Part shown: positions 15,832 through 23,026 of the stretch, in pieces
How the letters are laid out: every line of letters begins with the position of its first letter
Numbering within the stretch: the stretch's first letter is position 1
DNA from: a virus
Direction: 5' to 3' (one strand)
Length of the DNA stretch: 43,922 nucleotides
IMG/VR virus record: IMGVR_UViG_3300033143_002018
Location: 1 to 43,922 of that record
Notes under the pieces: generated by a model
What the model saw: the letters and a program-made list of their open reading frames with translations, nothing else
Told to the model about the DNA's origin: nothing
Databases searched by the model: none
Made by a program: the position numbers and the translations under genes

Positions 15832-16569
15832 ATGGCTAAGGTACCTTTACAAGACATGTCGGACAAAGGTTACGACAAAATGCCAGAATGGTCAGGATAT
15901 ATTCTAAGCGAGTTGAAAGACTTTGCTAGAGCAGCTACTGACCAGATTGAAAAAAAACTAGACCTAGCAGACATTCAACCATTGATTGATATGGTAGAAC
16001 GTCAAGAGAATCCAGACTTAGTAGCAACAGTAATGATGCTTACAGAAAGAGTGGAAGACTTAGCAGACCTAAGAGAGAACCTTATGTTAATAGCTTCTCA
16101 GTTAGATAAGTATGCAGTAAAGGACGAAGTGATAGAGTCTCTTACTTACTTGGCAGAACAAGCTGACCAACATAAGATTTATACTACTACTACTAGTATC
16201 ACTGCAGCAGAGATGCTAACACTTAACGCTAGTCCTAAGACTTTAGTAGCAGCTCCAGGAACTGGAAAATACATTGAAGTCATGAGAGCAGAGTTTTTGA
16301 TGACCTACGGTACAGCCGCTTACACTTCTGTAGACGCTACTAAGGACTTATCAGTAGATTATACTTCCGCAGGACAAGTGTTACAAATTGACTCCGTTGG
16401 CATGTTAGATCAAACTACCGACCAAAGAAGAGTAGCTCACCACACTAATACTCATTTAGTGGGAGAGAATGAAGCAGTTACTATTAAGGCTTTATCTGGA
16501 GAGGTCCTAACTGGAGACTCTGAGCTTAAGGTTAAAGTAGAATATAGAATAGCAGAACTATTAACATAA
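15832..16569 (+). CDS. hypothetical appendage protein with N-terminal coiled coil
   Basis: 245 residues, ATG after AAAAGGAGA (15815-15823). Residues about 1-115 are almost wholly helical and heptad-like (ILSELKDFARAATDQIEKKL, then MMLTERVEDLADLRENLMLI), consistent with a trimeric coiled coil. Residues about 116-245 form a beta-rich C-terminal domain (TLVAAPGTGKYIEVMRAEF, then a VTIKALSGEVLTGDSELKV segment). That C-terminal layout is frequent in phage tail or head appendages. The GTGK is not in a P-loop context. Specific function unknown. Confidence 0.75.
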   Translation: MAKVPLQDMSDKGYDKMPEWSGYILSELKDFARAATDQIEKKLDLADIQPLIDMVERQENPDLVATVMMLTERVEDLADLRENLMLIASQLDKYAVKDEVIESLTYLAEQADQHKIYTTTTSITAAEMLTLNASPKTLVAAPGTGKYIEVMRAEFLMTYGTAAYTSVDATKDLSVDYTSAGQVLQIDSVGMLDQTTDQRRVAHHTNTHLVGENEAVTIKALSGEVLTGDSELKVKVEYRIAELLT

Positions 16570-16594
16570 ACAACAAACAAAAAAGGAACAAACC

Positions 16595-17062
16595 ATGGCA
16601 GAATTTAATATTTCCAGCATCAGAACCTCTTACGAAACTCACGGAATGGTCTCAATAAACGAATCAAAACATTCAAACGCTGCAATAGCAGATAGCGTGC
16701 AGATAACATTCAACACACCTTTGAAAACAAAAGGCGTAAAAGAACTAACTTTGTCTTCTGACCACAACTCTGCTTTTTTGAACCTAACTTCTATAGCAAG
16801 TAATTCTATTATTACTTTAGTCGCCAGTGATTTCGGCCCTTCTACCACACAAGCTGAAGTTGATGCAGGAGCCACAACAATCACGTTATTGGTGCCGGAA
16901 TACGCCGAGTTTCATTTAAACACAAAGCTCGCAGGAAAGCTTGAAAATTATGAGATGAGTCTACGGAGTGAGGATGATTATGGGATTCTTAGAGGACTTT
17001 ATAGTATTGCTGCGAACGGAGGAGGAATGCTAGTATCAAGCGTATCAATTAGCTTAGATTAA
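16595..17062 (+). CDS. structural paralog A, hypothetical beta-sandwich protein
   Basis: 155 residues with AAAGGA upstream of the ATG. Mostly predicted beta strands, with HGMVSINESKHSNAA near the N-terminus and ELTLSSDHNSAFLNLTSI in the middle. It is related to the next protein, which has HGMVSVD at the matching place, TENHSAPTQYLEISRV in the middle and a similar C-terminal strand (GGMLVSSVSISL versus GSLRAVVPMRS). The pair probably arose by duplication. They may be decoration or fibre-tip subunits; that is inferred from position. Confidence 0.75.
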   Translation: MAEFNISSIRTSYETHGMVSINESKHSNAAIADSVQITFNTPLKTKGVKELTLSSDHNSAFLNLTSIASNSIITLVASDFGPSTTQAEVDAGATTITLLVPEYAEFHLNTKLAGKLENYEMSLRSEDDYGILRGLYSIAANGGGMLVSSVSISLD

Positions 17063-17109
17063 CACTCAGCTTAATACAAACAACAAACAATTAACTAAAG
17101 GAAATTATT

Positions 17110-17634
17110 ATGAATCTTACAGGATACCTTAGTCACGAAGCCCATGGAATGGTTAGTGTAGATGTAGAGAACGCAGGAGGATACACCAGTAATCCGTTGA
17201 CCGTCCCAGTACGGCTAGTTTTTGCCTCAACTTCAAATCCAGGCGGCAACGCTAAAGTAGTATTGAGAGCTTCCTCACTAACAGAAAATCACTCAGCACC
17301 CACTCAATACCTAGAGATATCCAGGGTTCTATCGACCGGAATAATTCTTAAAAGAGTGCTCGAAGAACTACCTACAACCCAAGCGGACATAGACTCTAGA
17401 GACTTTGACGGAGTTATTAATATATTACATGTTAATTATGACCAGTCAGGAAACAATGAGCAAGATTTTCCAGAAATCGCACAATGGGAAACTTTTGATG
17501 TTGAAATACAGACAGCAGGAAAGCTAAACCAGACCGTGGCGATGACCCCTACAATCGGCGGCCCTGATTTTATAAAGTTTAGGGCATCCGGTAACGGCTC
17601 TTTAAGAGCAGTCGTTCCTATGAGAAGTACTTAA
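17110..17634 (+). CDS. structural paralog B, hypothetical beta-sandwich protein
   Basis: 174 residues, ATG after AAAGGAAA (17097-17104). It is a diverged copy of the preceding gene: HGMVSVDVENAGGYTSN aligns with HGMVSIN, and TTQADIDSRDFDGVINIL aligns with TTQAEVDAGATTITLL. It is the last plus-strand gene, followed by a structured 3' region and a strong terminator. No family recognised. Confidence 0.75.
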   Translation: MNLTGYLSHEAHGMVSVDVENAGGYTSNPLTVPVRLVFASTSNPGGNAKVVLRASSLTENHSAPTQYLEISRVLSTGIILKRVLEELPTTQADIDSRDFDGVINILHVNYDQSGNNEQDFPEIAQWETFDVEIQTAGKLNQTVAMTPTIGGPDFIKFRASGNGSLRAVVPMRST

Positions 17635-17643
17635 TATAACCAA

Positions 17644-17709
17644 GAAAAGCTGGTAACAGCTCTAGAAAAGTTTACGTCGTGTTTCCTCGGCAGGTCGTGA
17701 GCTTTTCGC
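17644..17709 (+). other. structured 3' untranslated region of the late transcript
   Basis: GAAAAGCT (17644-17651) can pair with AGCTTTTC (17700-17707), enclosing about 48 bases. AGCTG-GTAA-CAGCT (17648-17661) forms a competing hairpin with a GNRA-type loop. The motif GTCGTG occurs twice inside (17676-17681 and 17694-17699). It may be an RNA-stabilising 3' end or small RNA. No open frame of note lies here. Confidence 0.35.
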
Positions 17710-17718
17710 ACTAACACT

Positions 17719-17756
17719 AAAAACCCCTTAGCTAGAAATTAGCTAAGGGGTTTTTT
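17719..17756. terminator. bidirectional rho-independent terminator between convergent modules
   Basis: Five A, CCCCTTAGCTA (17724-17734), GAAAT loop, TAGCTAAGGGG (17740-17750), six T. The eleven-base perfect stem is flanked by A- and T-runs, so it should stop transcripts from both directions. It sits between the last plus-strand gene and the last minus-strand gene. Confidence 0.95.
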
Positions 17757-17979
17757 ACTTGGTAAGTGTTTTACCACAAGAAGCTCTTGCTGGTTTGGAG
17801 GTTAGTAAAACCTCTCTAAAAGATTGTGCGGTAAGGTGGTTGTCCCTAAACAAATCTCTTATGGCTAGTGAGTAACCGAGTTCACAAGAAGACATGTAAA
17901 GCTCTCTCACCTGTTCTTTATGTCCGTCACTCTCTATGTCACACCCAATTAATAATAAAAATAGTAACAACTTTTTCAT
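17755..17979 (-). CDS. small lipoprotein
   Basis: 74 residues starting MKKLLLFLLLIGCDIESDG: short basic n-region, hydrophobic core and lipobox LIGC, so lipidated Cys13 is expected. The start is set by AGGAG upstream (minus strand, 17987-17991). A longer frame back to 18099 exists but would bury the signal peptide and is rejected. The mature part has two further cysteines (MSSCELGYSL, RASCGK) and is mainly helical. It could be an outer-membrane or periplasm-facing effector such as superinfection exclusion or a spanin subunit. It is the last gene of the minus-strand module. Confidence 0.8.
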   Translation of the reverse strand: MKKLLLFLLLIGCDIESDGHKEQVRELYMSSCELGYSLAIRDLFRDNHLTAQSFREVLLTSKPARASCGKTLTK

Positions 17980-18004
17980 AAATAATCTCCTGTTTTTTCT
18001 GGAG

Positions 18005-18025
18005 GGTAGGACGCTACTCCCTACC
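18005..18025 (-). other. hairpin in the 17980-18183 non-coding gap
   Basis: GGTAGG (18005-18010) pairs with CCTACC (18020-18025), a six-base stem with a nine-base loop just upstream of the lipoprotein ribosome-binding site. The rest of this ~200-base gap holds only tiny frames, such as a nine-codon MTSISLEKR, with no convincing gene. It may be a decayed coding region or a leader. Confidence 0.35.
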
Positions 18026-18183
18026 TCTACGTCTAGTAAGCTCAACTTGTACCCACTCTCTGTAAGAAAGATCAACCTCTTACGCAAGCAAGGCTCCATT
18101 TATTGCTCAGCGCTTCTCCAAGGATATAGAGGTCATAAGTATTCCTCAATCCTAGCTTCCAGTGCTGCCTCCAGTAAATTTAT

Positions 18184-18372
18184 TTAAACGTCTTTATCCA
18201 TTACAGTCTTCCTACCATCTGCCAAAGCATCTTCAATGCACTGGTCAATAGTAATAGTCAGTCTCTCTGACAGTAGAGTTAGAAAACCTTCTGAAGTTCT
18301 CAATCCCTTACTCTTAACATAAGCCTTAACTTTACTAGCTACAACTAGTAGTGGTACTTTCTCTTCAGTCAT
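18184..18372 (-). CDS. histone-fold DNA-binding protein
   Basis: 62 residues, close to the minimal histone fold. Layout seen: helix 1 (VVASKVKAYVKSKG), helix 2 (SEGFLTLLSERLTITIDQCI), loop 2 with GRKTV (residues 53-57) and a short helix 3 (MDKDV). This matches the bacterial singlet-histone pattern known from Bdellovibrio Bd0055 and related proteins, where the R-K-T of loop 2 contacts DNA and an acidic residue of helix 3 follows. Predicted role: dimeric DNA binding, bending or coating of phage or host DNA. It overlaps by 8 bases the acidic 38-aa gene upstream, so both are probably translated together. Family call from motif reading; fold prediction would settle it. Confidence 0.7.
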   Translation of the reverse strand: MTEEKVPLLVVASKVKAYVKSKGLRTSEGFLTLLSERLTITIDQCIEDALADGRKTVMDKDV

Positions 18373-18481
18373 CGTCTTCTCCTATTTCAATAGTAATATT
18401 AATTTCAGCGACTTCTTCGCTATCATCTCCATCTAGTCCTGAGGCATAGCCCCAGACAAACATGTCCCACCAATCTCTCAT
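18365..18481 (-). CDS. 38-residue acidic peptide, coupled to the histone-fold gene
   Basis: ATG at 18481 (minus strand) preceded by AAGGAG five bases upstream, a near-ideal ribosome-binding site. It begins MRDWWDMFVWGYASGL (Trp-rich, possibly membrane- or protein-binding) and ends with a highly acidic stretch (EIGEDDD); about a third of residues are Asp or Glu. Its stop codon lies inside the histone-fold gene (8-base overlap). No family is recognised. Acidic tails are common in histone chaperones and DNA mimics, so a partner of the histone-fold protein is a tempting but unproven idea. Confidence 0.65.
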   Translation of the reverse strand: MRDWWDMFVWGYASGLDGDDSEEVAEINITIEIGEDDD

Positions 18482-18490
18482 AACAACTCC

Positions 18491-19114
18491 TTAATATTCT
18501 AGTCTAGTAGGAAGGTTTACAGGTACGTACTGCCTGTTCATTATAGCAGCGTTAATGTACGTAGTACCTTCTTCTACGTACCTACCATAAGCCTCGTGTA
18601 TATGTCCAAACACATGTATTTTAGGCCTGACTTCCTTAACCCTAGTCAGTAAGGAAGAACACCCACAGTGGTCTCCCTCCAGGTTAGTGTCTAGGATGCC
18701 TCTAGGAGGGCCGTGAGTAATCAGTATGTCAGTGTCTTCTGGGATGCATTCCCACGTCCCTACGATGTCCTCTGGGCCTCTCATGTATGCCCAACCACAG
18801 AACTCAGGGGTAGTAGGAGTTCCGTATATCTTAACTCCGTTAATAACTACGCTCTCGTCTACTAACACTGTTATTCCTCGCTCTTCACAATACCTTCTGA
18901 AAGGTACGTGACCTTTGTCCCAGTCTACTTCGTGGTTTCCTGGAACAATGACTATGTCCTTGTAAAGGTCAAGGCTCCTAGCTAAATAGTCTAACTGCTT
19001 TTTGGTCTCTTTCGTCCTACCTCCGTAAGTAAGATCTCCAGCATGGATGAGTAAGTCTCCTCCTGGAAGTCCAGGCTCCGCACAGTGGGTGTCTGATATA
19101 TATGTTATGTCCAT
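18491..19114 (-). CDS. calcineurin-like metallophosphoesterase, MPPED/UPF0046-like
   Basis: 207 residues. Metal-binding motifs in order: SDTHC (7-11), HAGDLTYGG (~24-32), PGNHEVDW (~58-65), LITHGPPRG (~132-140) and VFGHIHEAYG (~164-173). The GxPTTPEFCGWAY and THGPP features point to the MPPED1/2 (UPF0046) branch of metallophosphoesterases, known mostly from animals and bacteria. Members hydrolyse phosphodiesters such as cyclic nucleotides with Mn or similar metals. The stop-start junction with the 63-aa gene upstream is one base (TAATG). Possible roles are destruction of a cyclic nucleotide defence signal or nucleic-acid repair; the substrate cannot be told from sequence. Confidence 0.88.
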   Translation of the reverse strand: MDITYISDTHCAEPGLPGGDLLIHAGDLTYGGRTKETKKQLDYLARSLDLYKDIVIVPGNHEVDWDKGHVPFRRYCEERGITVLVDESVVINGVKIYGTPTTPEFCGWAYMRGPEDIVGTWECIPEDTDILITHGPPRGILDTNLEGDHCGCSSLLTRVKEVRPKIHVFGHIHEAYGRYVEEGTTYINAAIMNRQYVPVNLPTRLEY

Positions 19115-19305
19115 TATTCTTTCTCCAGTCTCTTCCTAGCTAAGAATCCAGCCTTCCAATCTACTGTAGAAGTCCTCCAGTAGTCAGGATACATAGACCA
19201 GCCTGTACAGAAGTGTTCCACTTTGATAGGTTCTGCGGAGTCTAAATCTCCTAACCAAGCCTCGGCCTCAATCTTCATCAACTCTATGAGATTTACATTC
19301 CCCAT
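19114..19305 (-). CDS. hypothetical protein
   Basis: 63 residues, acidic first half (LIELMKIEAEAWLGDLDSAE), aromatic centre (GWSMYPDYWRTSTVDW) and basic end (FLARKRLEKE). It overlaps the 69-aa gene upstream by 13 bases and the phosphoesterase gene downstream by one base, so it is part of a tightly coupled operon. No family recognised. Confidence 0.75.
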   Translation of the reverse strand: MGNVNLIELMKIEAEAWLGDLDSAEPIKVEHFCTGWSMYPDYWRTSTVDWKAGFLARKRLEKE

Positions 19306-19502
19306 ACACTTTTCTTTCCAGTGGACACTAAGATCTTATCGTCGTGCTTCCAAGTCTTAATAAATACTACGTCGTCTTCCTCTACGTCCAGCTCAAAGGT
19401 AGTAATTTCTCCTGGGCCAACAATCCTAATGTCTTCAAAGTTAGTAATACCTAGTACGCAATTCTTCTTGTTATCGTTTAAATACTTGAATACTTGCTTC
19501 AT
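19293..19502 (-). CDS. hypothetical protein
   Basis: 69 residues, mostly short beta strands (NCVLGITNFEDIRIVGPGEI, DDVVFIKTW), consistent with a small barrel. It overlaps MgtC by four bases (ATGA) and the 63-aa gene by 13 bases. No family recognised. Confidence 0.75.
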   Translation of the reverse strand: MKQVFKYLNDNKKNCVLGITNFEDIRIVGPGEITTFELDVEEDDVVFIKTWKHDDKILVSTGKKSVWGM

Positions 19503-19924
19503 GACTTAACCTTTCTAATTAGAGATTCTATAAATCCTGTAACTGATACTGATATTACCATACCTACAGATAAAAGTAAACCTTCTTCTACTAAACCTAT
19601 ACCTATCAAAGCTCCTATAGCTGATACTACCCATATAAAGGCAGCTGTAGTAAGGCCTGATATCCTATCCTTACCTTTAAAGATAGCTCCTGCTCCTAAG
19701 AACCCTACTCCAGTCACTATCTGAGCAGCTATTCTAGCAGGGTCTACACTACCTAGCAGTATACCTAAGTGAGAGAATATAGCAGCTCCAGAACATATAA
19801 GTACAAACGTCTTAAGGCCTGCGTCTTTATTCCTAAACTCTCTCTCTAAGCCTACTATACCTCCAGCAACGGTAGCAAATAGCATCTTAAGTAATAGTTC
19901 TTGTAGCTCTGGAGTTAATATCAA
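19499..19924 (-). CDS. mgtC: MgtC/SapB-family inner-membrane protein
   Basis: 141 residues with 4-5 membrane segments. The family signatures are clear: GLEREFRNKDAGLKTFVLI (about 25-43), ARIAAQIVTGVGFLGAGAIF (about 64-83) and GLTTAAFIWVVSAIGALIGI (about 90-109). The C-terminal ACT-like domain of Salmonella MgtC is absent, as in many SapB-type short members. MgtC proteins sit in the inner membrane and in Salmonella affect F1Fo-ATPase and low-Mg adaptation. The start is TTG, overlapping the AAA+ stop as TTGA, with a weak ribosome-binding site, so translation likely depends on coupling to the AAA+ gene. In a phage it may tune host membrane energetics; that is inferred. Confidence 0.9.
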   Translation of the reverse strand: MILTPELQELLLKMLFATVAGGIVGLEREFRNKDAGLKTFVLICSGAAIFSHLGILLGSVDPARIAAQIVTGVGFLGAGAIFKGKDRISGLTTAAFIWVVSAIGALIGIGLVEEGLLLSVGMVISVSVTGFIESLIRKVKS

Positions 19925-20829
19925 ATCTTGTTCTCTACTCTATAGCTAGGAAGACGAACGTCCTCGTAGAGAGGAGACTCTTGGTACTCGTTATAAGCTC
20001 TCTTATCAGTACCAGCTAACTTCTTAACTTCGCTTATACGTTTGATAGTATCCTGTAAGCTATAACCAAAGCATTCAGTAGACTGTACTACTTCCTTAAG
20101 CTCATCAATAGATAACCCTTTGGTAGCCCTAGCAATACTCACAGCCTTATCTTCATTTAACTTAGTTCTTAGGTAAGCTTTCCTAGCCGCTGCGTTAGGA
20201 TACCCTACTTCAATAACAGAAGAGAATCTTCCAGGTCTCATTAGCCTAGGTGGTACTTCTTTAATGAAGTTAGTAGTAGCTAGATAAATTACGTTATCCT
20301 TCTGTACCTCTCCATCCAGTACGTTAAGAAGGTCTGACTCGTAGTTTACTAACAGTTGATCAATCTCTTCAAAGATTACTAGAACAGTACACTCAGGTTG
20401 TAGTTCTTTTAATATAGTTAATGCTTCAGGTAGTACGCTAGGTATAGGATTCAATAGAACAATACCATTATTATTAATAGTAGTCTTAGATACTCTATTG
20501 ACAATAGAAGTCTTACCAGTGCCTGGGAGTCCATGCAACAGTGAGCTTCTCTTGTATAAATAGCCTAGATCTTTGAACTTTTGTTTAGTCTCTTCTTTTA
20601 GAAAGTGTTCCATCTCGTTAACGACTTTTTCGTAAGAAGGGTCTGGCAGGTCTACCAAGTCGTCGCAGTTAACGTCAGTAGCTCGGAAATATAAGTTTCC
20701 TGCTAAGTCCTGCTCTATTGAGTAAGTTCCTAAAGGAAGCTTACTTTCTAGAGTTTGGTTGTCAGCAGCCTTGAACAGTCCGTTTCTGCTAATAAACCCT
20801 GAATAATTCTTCGTTTTGTTTCTACTCAT
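19921..20829 (-). CDS. AAA+ ATPase
   Basis: 302 residues. N-terminal ~95 residues unique; then a classic AAA domain: Walker A GLPGTGKT (100-107), Walker B VIFEEID (151-157), sensor 1 ATTN near 184, and an arginine-finger-type RLMRPGRF. The C-terminal helical lid (SIARATKGLSIDELKEVV) follows. The RPGRF motif places it near the classic AAA clade (FtsH, Bcs1, proteasomal ATPases) rather than ClpX. It may remodel a protein complex or membrane protein. It overlaps ThyX and MgtC by four bases each. It lacks a zinc finger or ClpP-docking loop, so it is not an obvious partner of the ClpP-like proteins. Confidence 0.9.
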   Translation of the reverse strand: MSRNKTKNYSGFISRNGLFKAADNQTLESKLPLGTYSIEQDLAGNLYFRATDVNCDDLVDLPDPSYEKVVNEMEHFLKEETKQKFKDLGYLYKRSSLLHGLPGTGKTSIVNRVSKTTINNNGIVLLNPIPSVLPEALTILKELQPECTVLVIFEEIDQLLVNYESDLLNVLDGEVQKDNVIYLATTNFIKEVPPRLMRPGRFSSVIEVGYPNAAARKAYLRTKLNEDKAVSIARATKGLSIDELKEVVQSTECFGYSLQDTIKRISEVKKLAGTDKRAYNEYQESPLYEDVRLPSYRVENKI

Positions 20830-21473
20830 TTTGAATGCTCCCAGTCGATAGCGTTGTATATAGTTGGTACTTCTGTTTTAAATATCTCTAAGATAGCCTT
20901 AGCCACCTCTTGATGCTCTATCTGAGTACCGTTACCAGTACGTAGTTGTAAGTAGTGTATCCAGCTCCTCACAGTACCGTTCATGTACATCCTAGTAGGG
21001 GTCAAACCCTCTGGAAGGAACACTCTTGCCTGCTCCTTGCCTATACCCCTGCCTAAGGCCTCTTTATACCTTTGAAGGTCTTGGGTCCAACTTTCATTTT
21101 GCGTAGCTTCAAACCAATCCTTGTCGCTCTGAGGCATATCGTCGTGTGTGTTTTGTCTGTTCTTATCGTCTTGGCTTCTGGCCTGAGATATAATAAGCTC
21201 TGTTCCTAAGGCTGTAACGTCTTGGTACCTTTGGGAAAATTCCTGATAAGTGAATGACCTGTGCCTAAGTATCTGTCTTGCTATGGTTCTGGAGCAGTTG
21301 ATCTCCACACATATGTTGGCCATTTCGAAAATGGAAAAGTGTTTGTTTCGTATGCAATAGCTTAGCAGCTTAGTATCGTCAGAATCCTGGTTAGCAGGGT
21401 TACTTACTCTTGCTGTATGCATAATAATTTTCTCTGCTTCTGGAGTAGCCCATACTAGTTTAGCTGTTTTCAT
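20826..21473 (-). CDS. thyX: flavin-dependent thymidylate synthase
   Basis: 215 residues, the usual ThyX length. The diagnostic ThyX motif RHR-x7-S-x-R is present as RHRSFTYQEFSQR (70-82), together with the NPANQDSDD and FLPEGLTPTRMYMNGTVRSW segments that contribute FAD and substrate binding. It makes dTMP from dUMP using methylene-tetrahydrofolate and FAD, feeding phage DNA synthesis together with dUTPase, dNMP kinase and RNR in this module. It overlaps the phosphoesterase upstream by 14 bases and the AAA+ gene by four. Confidence 0.97.
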   Translation of the reverse strand: MKTAKLVWATPEAEKIIMHTARVSNPANQDSDDTKLLSYCIRNKHFSIFEMANICVEINCSRTIARQILRHRSFTYQEFSQRYQDVTALGTELIISQARSQDDKNRQNTHDDMPQSDKDWFEATQNESWTQDLQRYKEALGRGIGKEQARVFLPEGLTPTRMYMNGTVRSWIHYLQLRTGNGTQIEHQEVAKAILEIFKTEVPTIYNAIDWEHSK

Positions 21474-22053
21474 CTATGATCTCCTTTATCCTATCTTCAG
21501 ACACTGGGGTGTAGTTATTGCAGTCTACTCCTACGTCAATCATCCTCTTGTCCAGCATAGTTTGAGAGCTAGAGTGGACGTGTCCGTGTAGCAGCCACAA
21601 GCCGTTGTCTTCTATTCTATATTTATCGTAGCGTTTGTCGTGTCTGTCAGAATCTTTTATCTTTTTGTACGGGAAGTGGTTAAGGTTAACTTCGACTCCG
21701 CACACACTAGTAGTAGTTACAGAGTCAATGGATCTCCATCCTGCTGTATAATATTTTTGTTTAACTTCTAAAGCTTTATCAACTTTTCTGCTCATCCTAT
21801 GACCGCTAAAACAACTGTCATGGTTGCCTGTTATCAGCTTCTTATGACCATTCAGTCTCTTAGTTAGTTCTTCGACTGCTCCCAAAGACATGGAGAAGTC
21901 ACCAAGAAAATATACAATATCCCCCTCGCTCACCACACTGTTCCAGTTTTTAATTAGAACCTCATTCATCTCCTCAACAGAGTCGAATGGCCGATCACAA
22001 TACTTGATTATGTTATTGTGATTAAAATGAGTATCAGATACAAAATATTTCAA
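21460..22053 (-). CDS. calcineurin-like phosphoesterase, phage type
   Basis: 197 residues with motifs SDTHFNHNNII (6-16), YFLGDFS (~48-54), LITGNHDS (~73-80), LNHFPYKK and LLHGHVH (~153-159). It belongs to the metallophosphoesterase group with the SDTHFxHxNII start that is common in phages and bacteria. Substrates are unknown; candidates are DNA 3'-phosphates, cyclic phosphates or nucleotides. The start is TTG (22053), supported by GGAGG seven bases upstream. It differs from the MPPED-like enzyme at 18491, so the phage carries two unrelated phosphoesterases. Confidence 0.9.
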   Translation of the reverse strand: MKYFVSDTHFNHNNIIKYCDRPFDSVEEMNEVLIKNWNSVVSEGDIVYFLGDFSMSLGAVEELTKRLNGHKKLITGNHDSCFSGHRMSRKVDKALEVKQKYYTAGWRSIDSVTTTSVCGVEVNLNHFPYKKIKDSDRHDKRYDKYRIEDNGLWLLHGHVHSSSQTMLDKRMIDVGVDCNNYTPVSEDRIKEIIDENS

Positions 22054-22106
22054 AGTAACTCCTCCACTTGCTGCATAATAACTTAACTGATAATAAAAGT
22101 CAAGTT

Positions 22107-22694
22107 TTAAATCAAATTTTTAAGTTGTTCTTGTAAATGTTTAATGTCTTTAGTGTTGTCTAACACGTTACTGAACGGGTAATCATCTAAGTCTCTTTCT
22201 GAAGGGTCGTTAGTATCTAGTTCCAATCCTCTATCTACCCTAGTTATCTTGGCTTCTGGAAAAGCTTCTAAGATTTGGTCAATCTCTGACCTGTATCTTA
22301 AGTCTGGTATCACTACGTTAGCATTTGCCCCCAACGCCTCAATAGCATTTAATACTACTTGTACCCAATAAGAAGATTTTACAGACCTTTTAATAGATCC
22401 TTCAAGTATGCACAGTGCTCTAGGAGTCCAACAGTCAGAGTCAAATTCAGCAGCAAGCATGTCGTGGATATTGTCAGTAAACCCGTCTGTAGATACTACA
22501 GGATATTGTTCCAGCGCAACTTCTTTTAATTTTTGATCGTGGAAATAGTTTAATGGTACTTCATATTGTTCTGATACCATCTCTTTTAGGGTGTCTGCGA
22601 ACGACAGTCTAGTGTATCCGTGACTATCTATTAAGTAGTCCGCTGCTGTGTCTTTTCCTGATCCTTTGTAACCTGATATTACTATTAGTCCCAT
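22107..22694 (-). CDS. deoxynucleoside monophosphate kinase
   Basis: 195 residues. P-loop GYKGSGKDT (8-16) followed by ADYLIDSHGYTRLSFAD, the classic start of T4 gp1-type dNMP kinases; TPRALCILEGS and a VVIPDLRYRSEID segment are also typical. It phosphorylates dNMPs to dNDPs for phage DNA synthesis. The 52-base gap before the next gene (22054-22106) holds nothing recognisable. It overlaps the lipoprotein gene upstream by 10 bases. Confidence 0.92.
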   Translation of the reverse strand: MGLIVISGYKGSGKDTAADYLIDSHGYTRLSFADTLKEMVSEQYEVPLNYFHDQKLKEVALEQYPVVSTDGFTDNIHDMLAAEFDSDCWTPRALCILEGSIKRSVKSSYWVQVVLNAIEALGANANVVIPDLRYRSEIDQILEAFPEAKITRVDRGLELDTNDPSERDLDDYPFSNVLDNTKDIKHLQEQLKNLI

Positions 22695-23026
22695 TTTATT
22701 ATCTCCATTTCTAATCGTTGTAGTAGCTCTTCCATATGAAGTACTACCTTAGTTCCGTCTGTTTTATAACTTACACATATTACATTGACACCAAAAAATA
22801 CGTTAGTGTCTGTGTAAAAGAAAACTTCAGAGTTATCGTTGATAAACAGTCCTCTGCACCTTGCTGCCAGATCACCGTACAACAAATTAGTAACCAATAC
22901 GTGTTGGTTTTTTTCTACAGACTCTTTAATAGCTTTTTGGTAAATCTCTAAGTCCATTACCCTAGTGTCAATGTCAGAAGATGAACACCCTACTAACATC
23001 AACACGAACAAAAAACATCTAAACAT
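22685..23026 (-). CDS. lipoprotein
   Basis: 113 residues starting MFRCFLFVLMLVGCSSSDID: signal peptide with lipobox LVGC, lipidation at Cys14. The ATG at 23026 is chosen because GGAGGAG lies seven bases upstream; an earlier ATG at 23047 would lengthen the n-region. The mature part is helical at first (MDLEIYQKAIKESVEKNQ) then beta-rich. It overlaps the 50-aa gene upstream by 8 bases and the kinase gene by 10. The adjacent Asp-free CSSS suggests outer-membrane sorting. Function unknown. Confidence 0.82.
   Translation of the reverse strand: MFRCFLFVLMLVGCSSSDIDTRVMDLEIYQKAIKESVEKNQHVLVTNLLYGDLAARCRGLFINDNSEVFFYTDTNVFFGVNVICVSYKTDGTKVVLHMEELLQRLEMEIIKWD

Noticed and set aside
17977-18099. Longer N-terminus for the lipoprotein gene starting at 18099
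   Set aside because: It lacks a ribosome-binding site and would place the signal peptide in mid-protein; the ATG at 17979 has AGGAG at proper distance.
19921-20829. AAA+ ATPase as the ClpX partner of the ClpP-like proteins
   Set aside because: No zinc finger, no IGF-like docking loop and its RPGRF motif point to the classic AAA clade; it is also 15-20 kb away from the ClpP-like genes.
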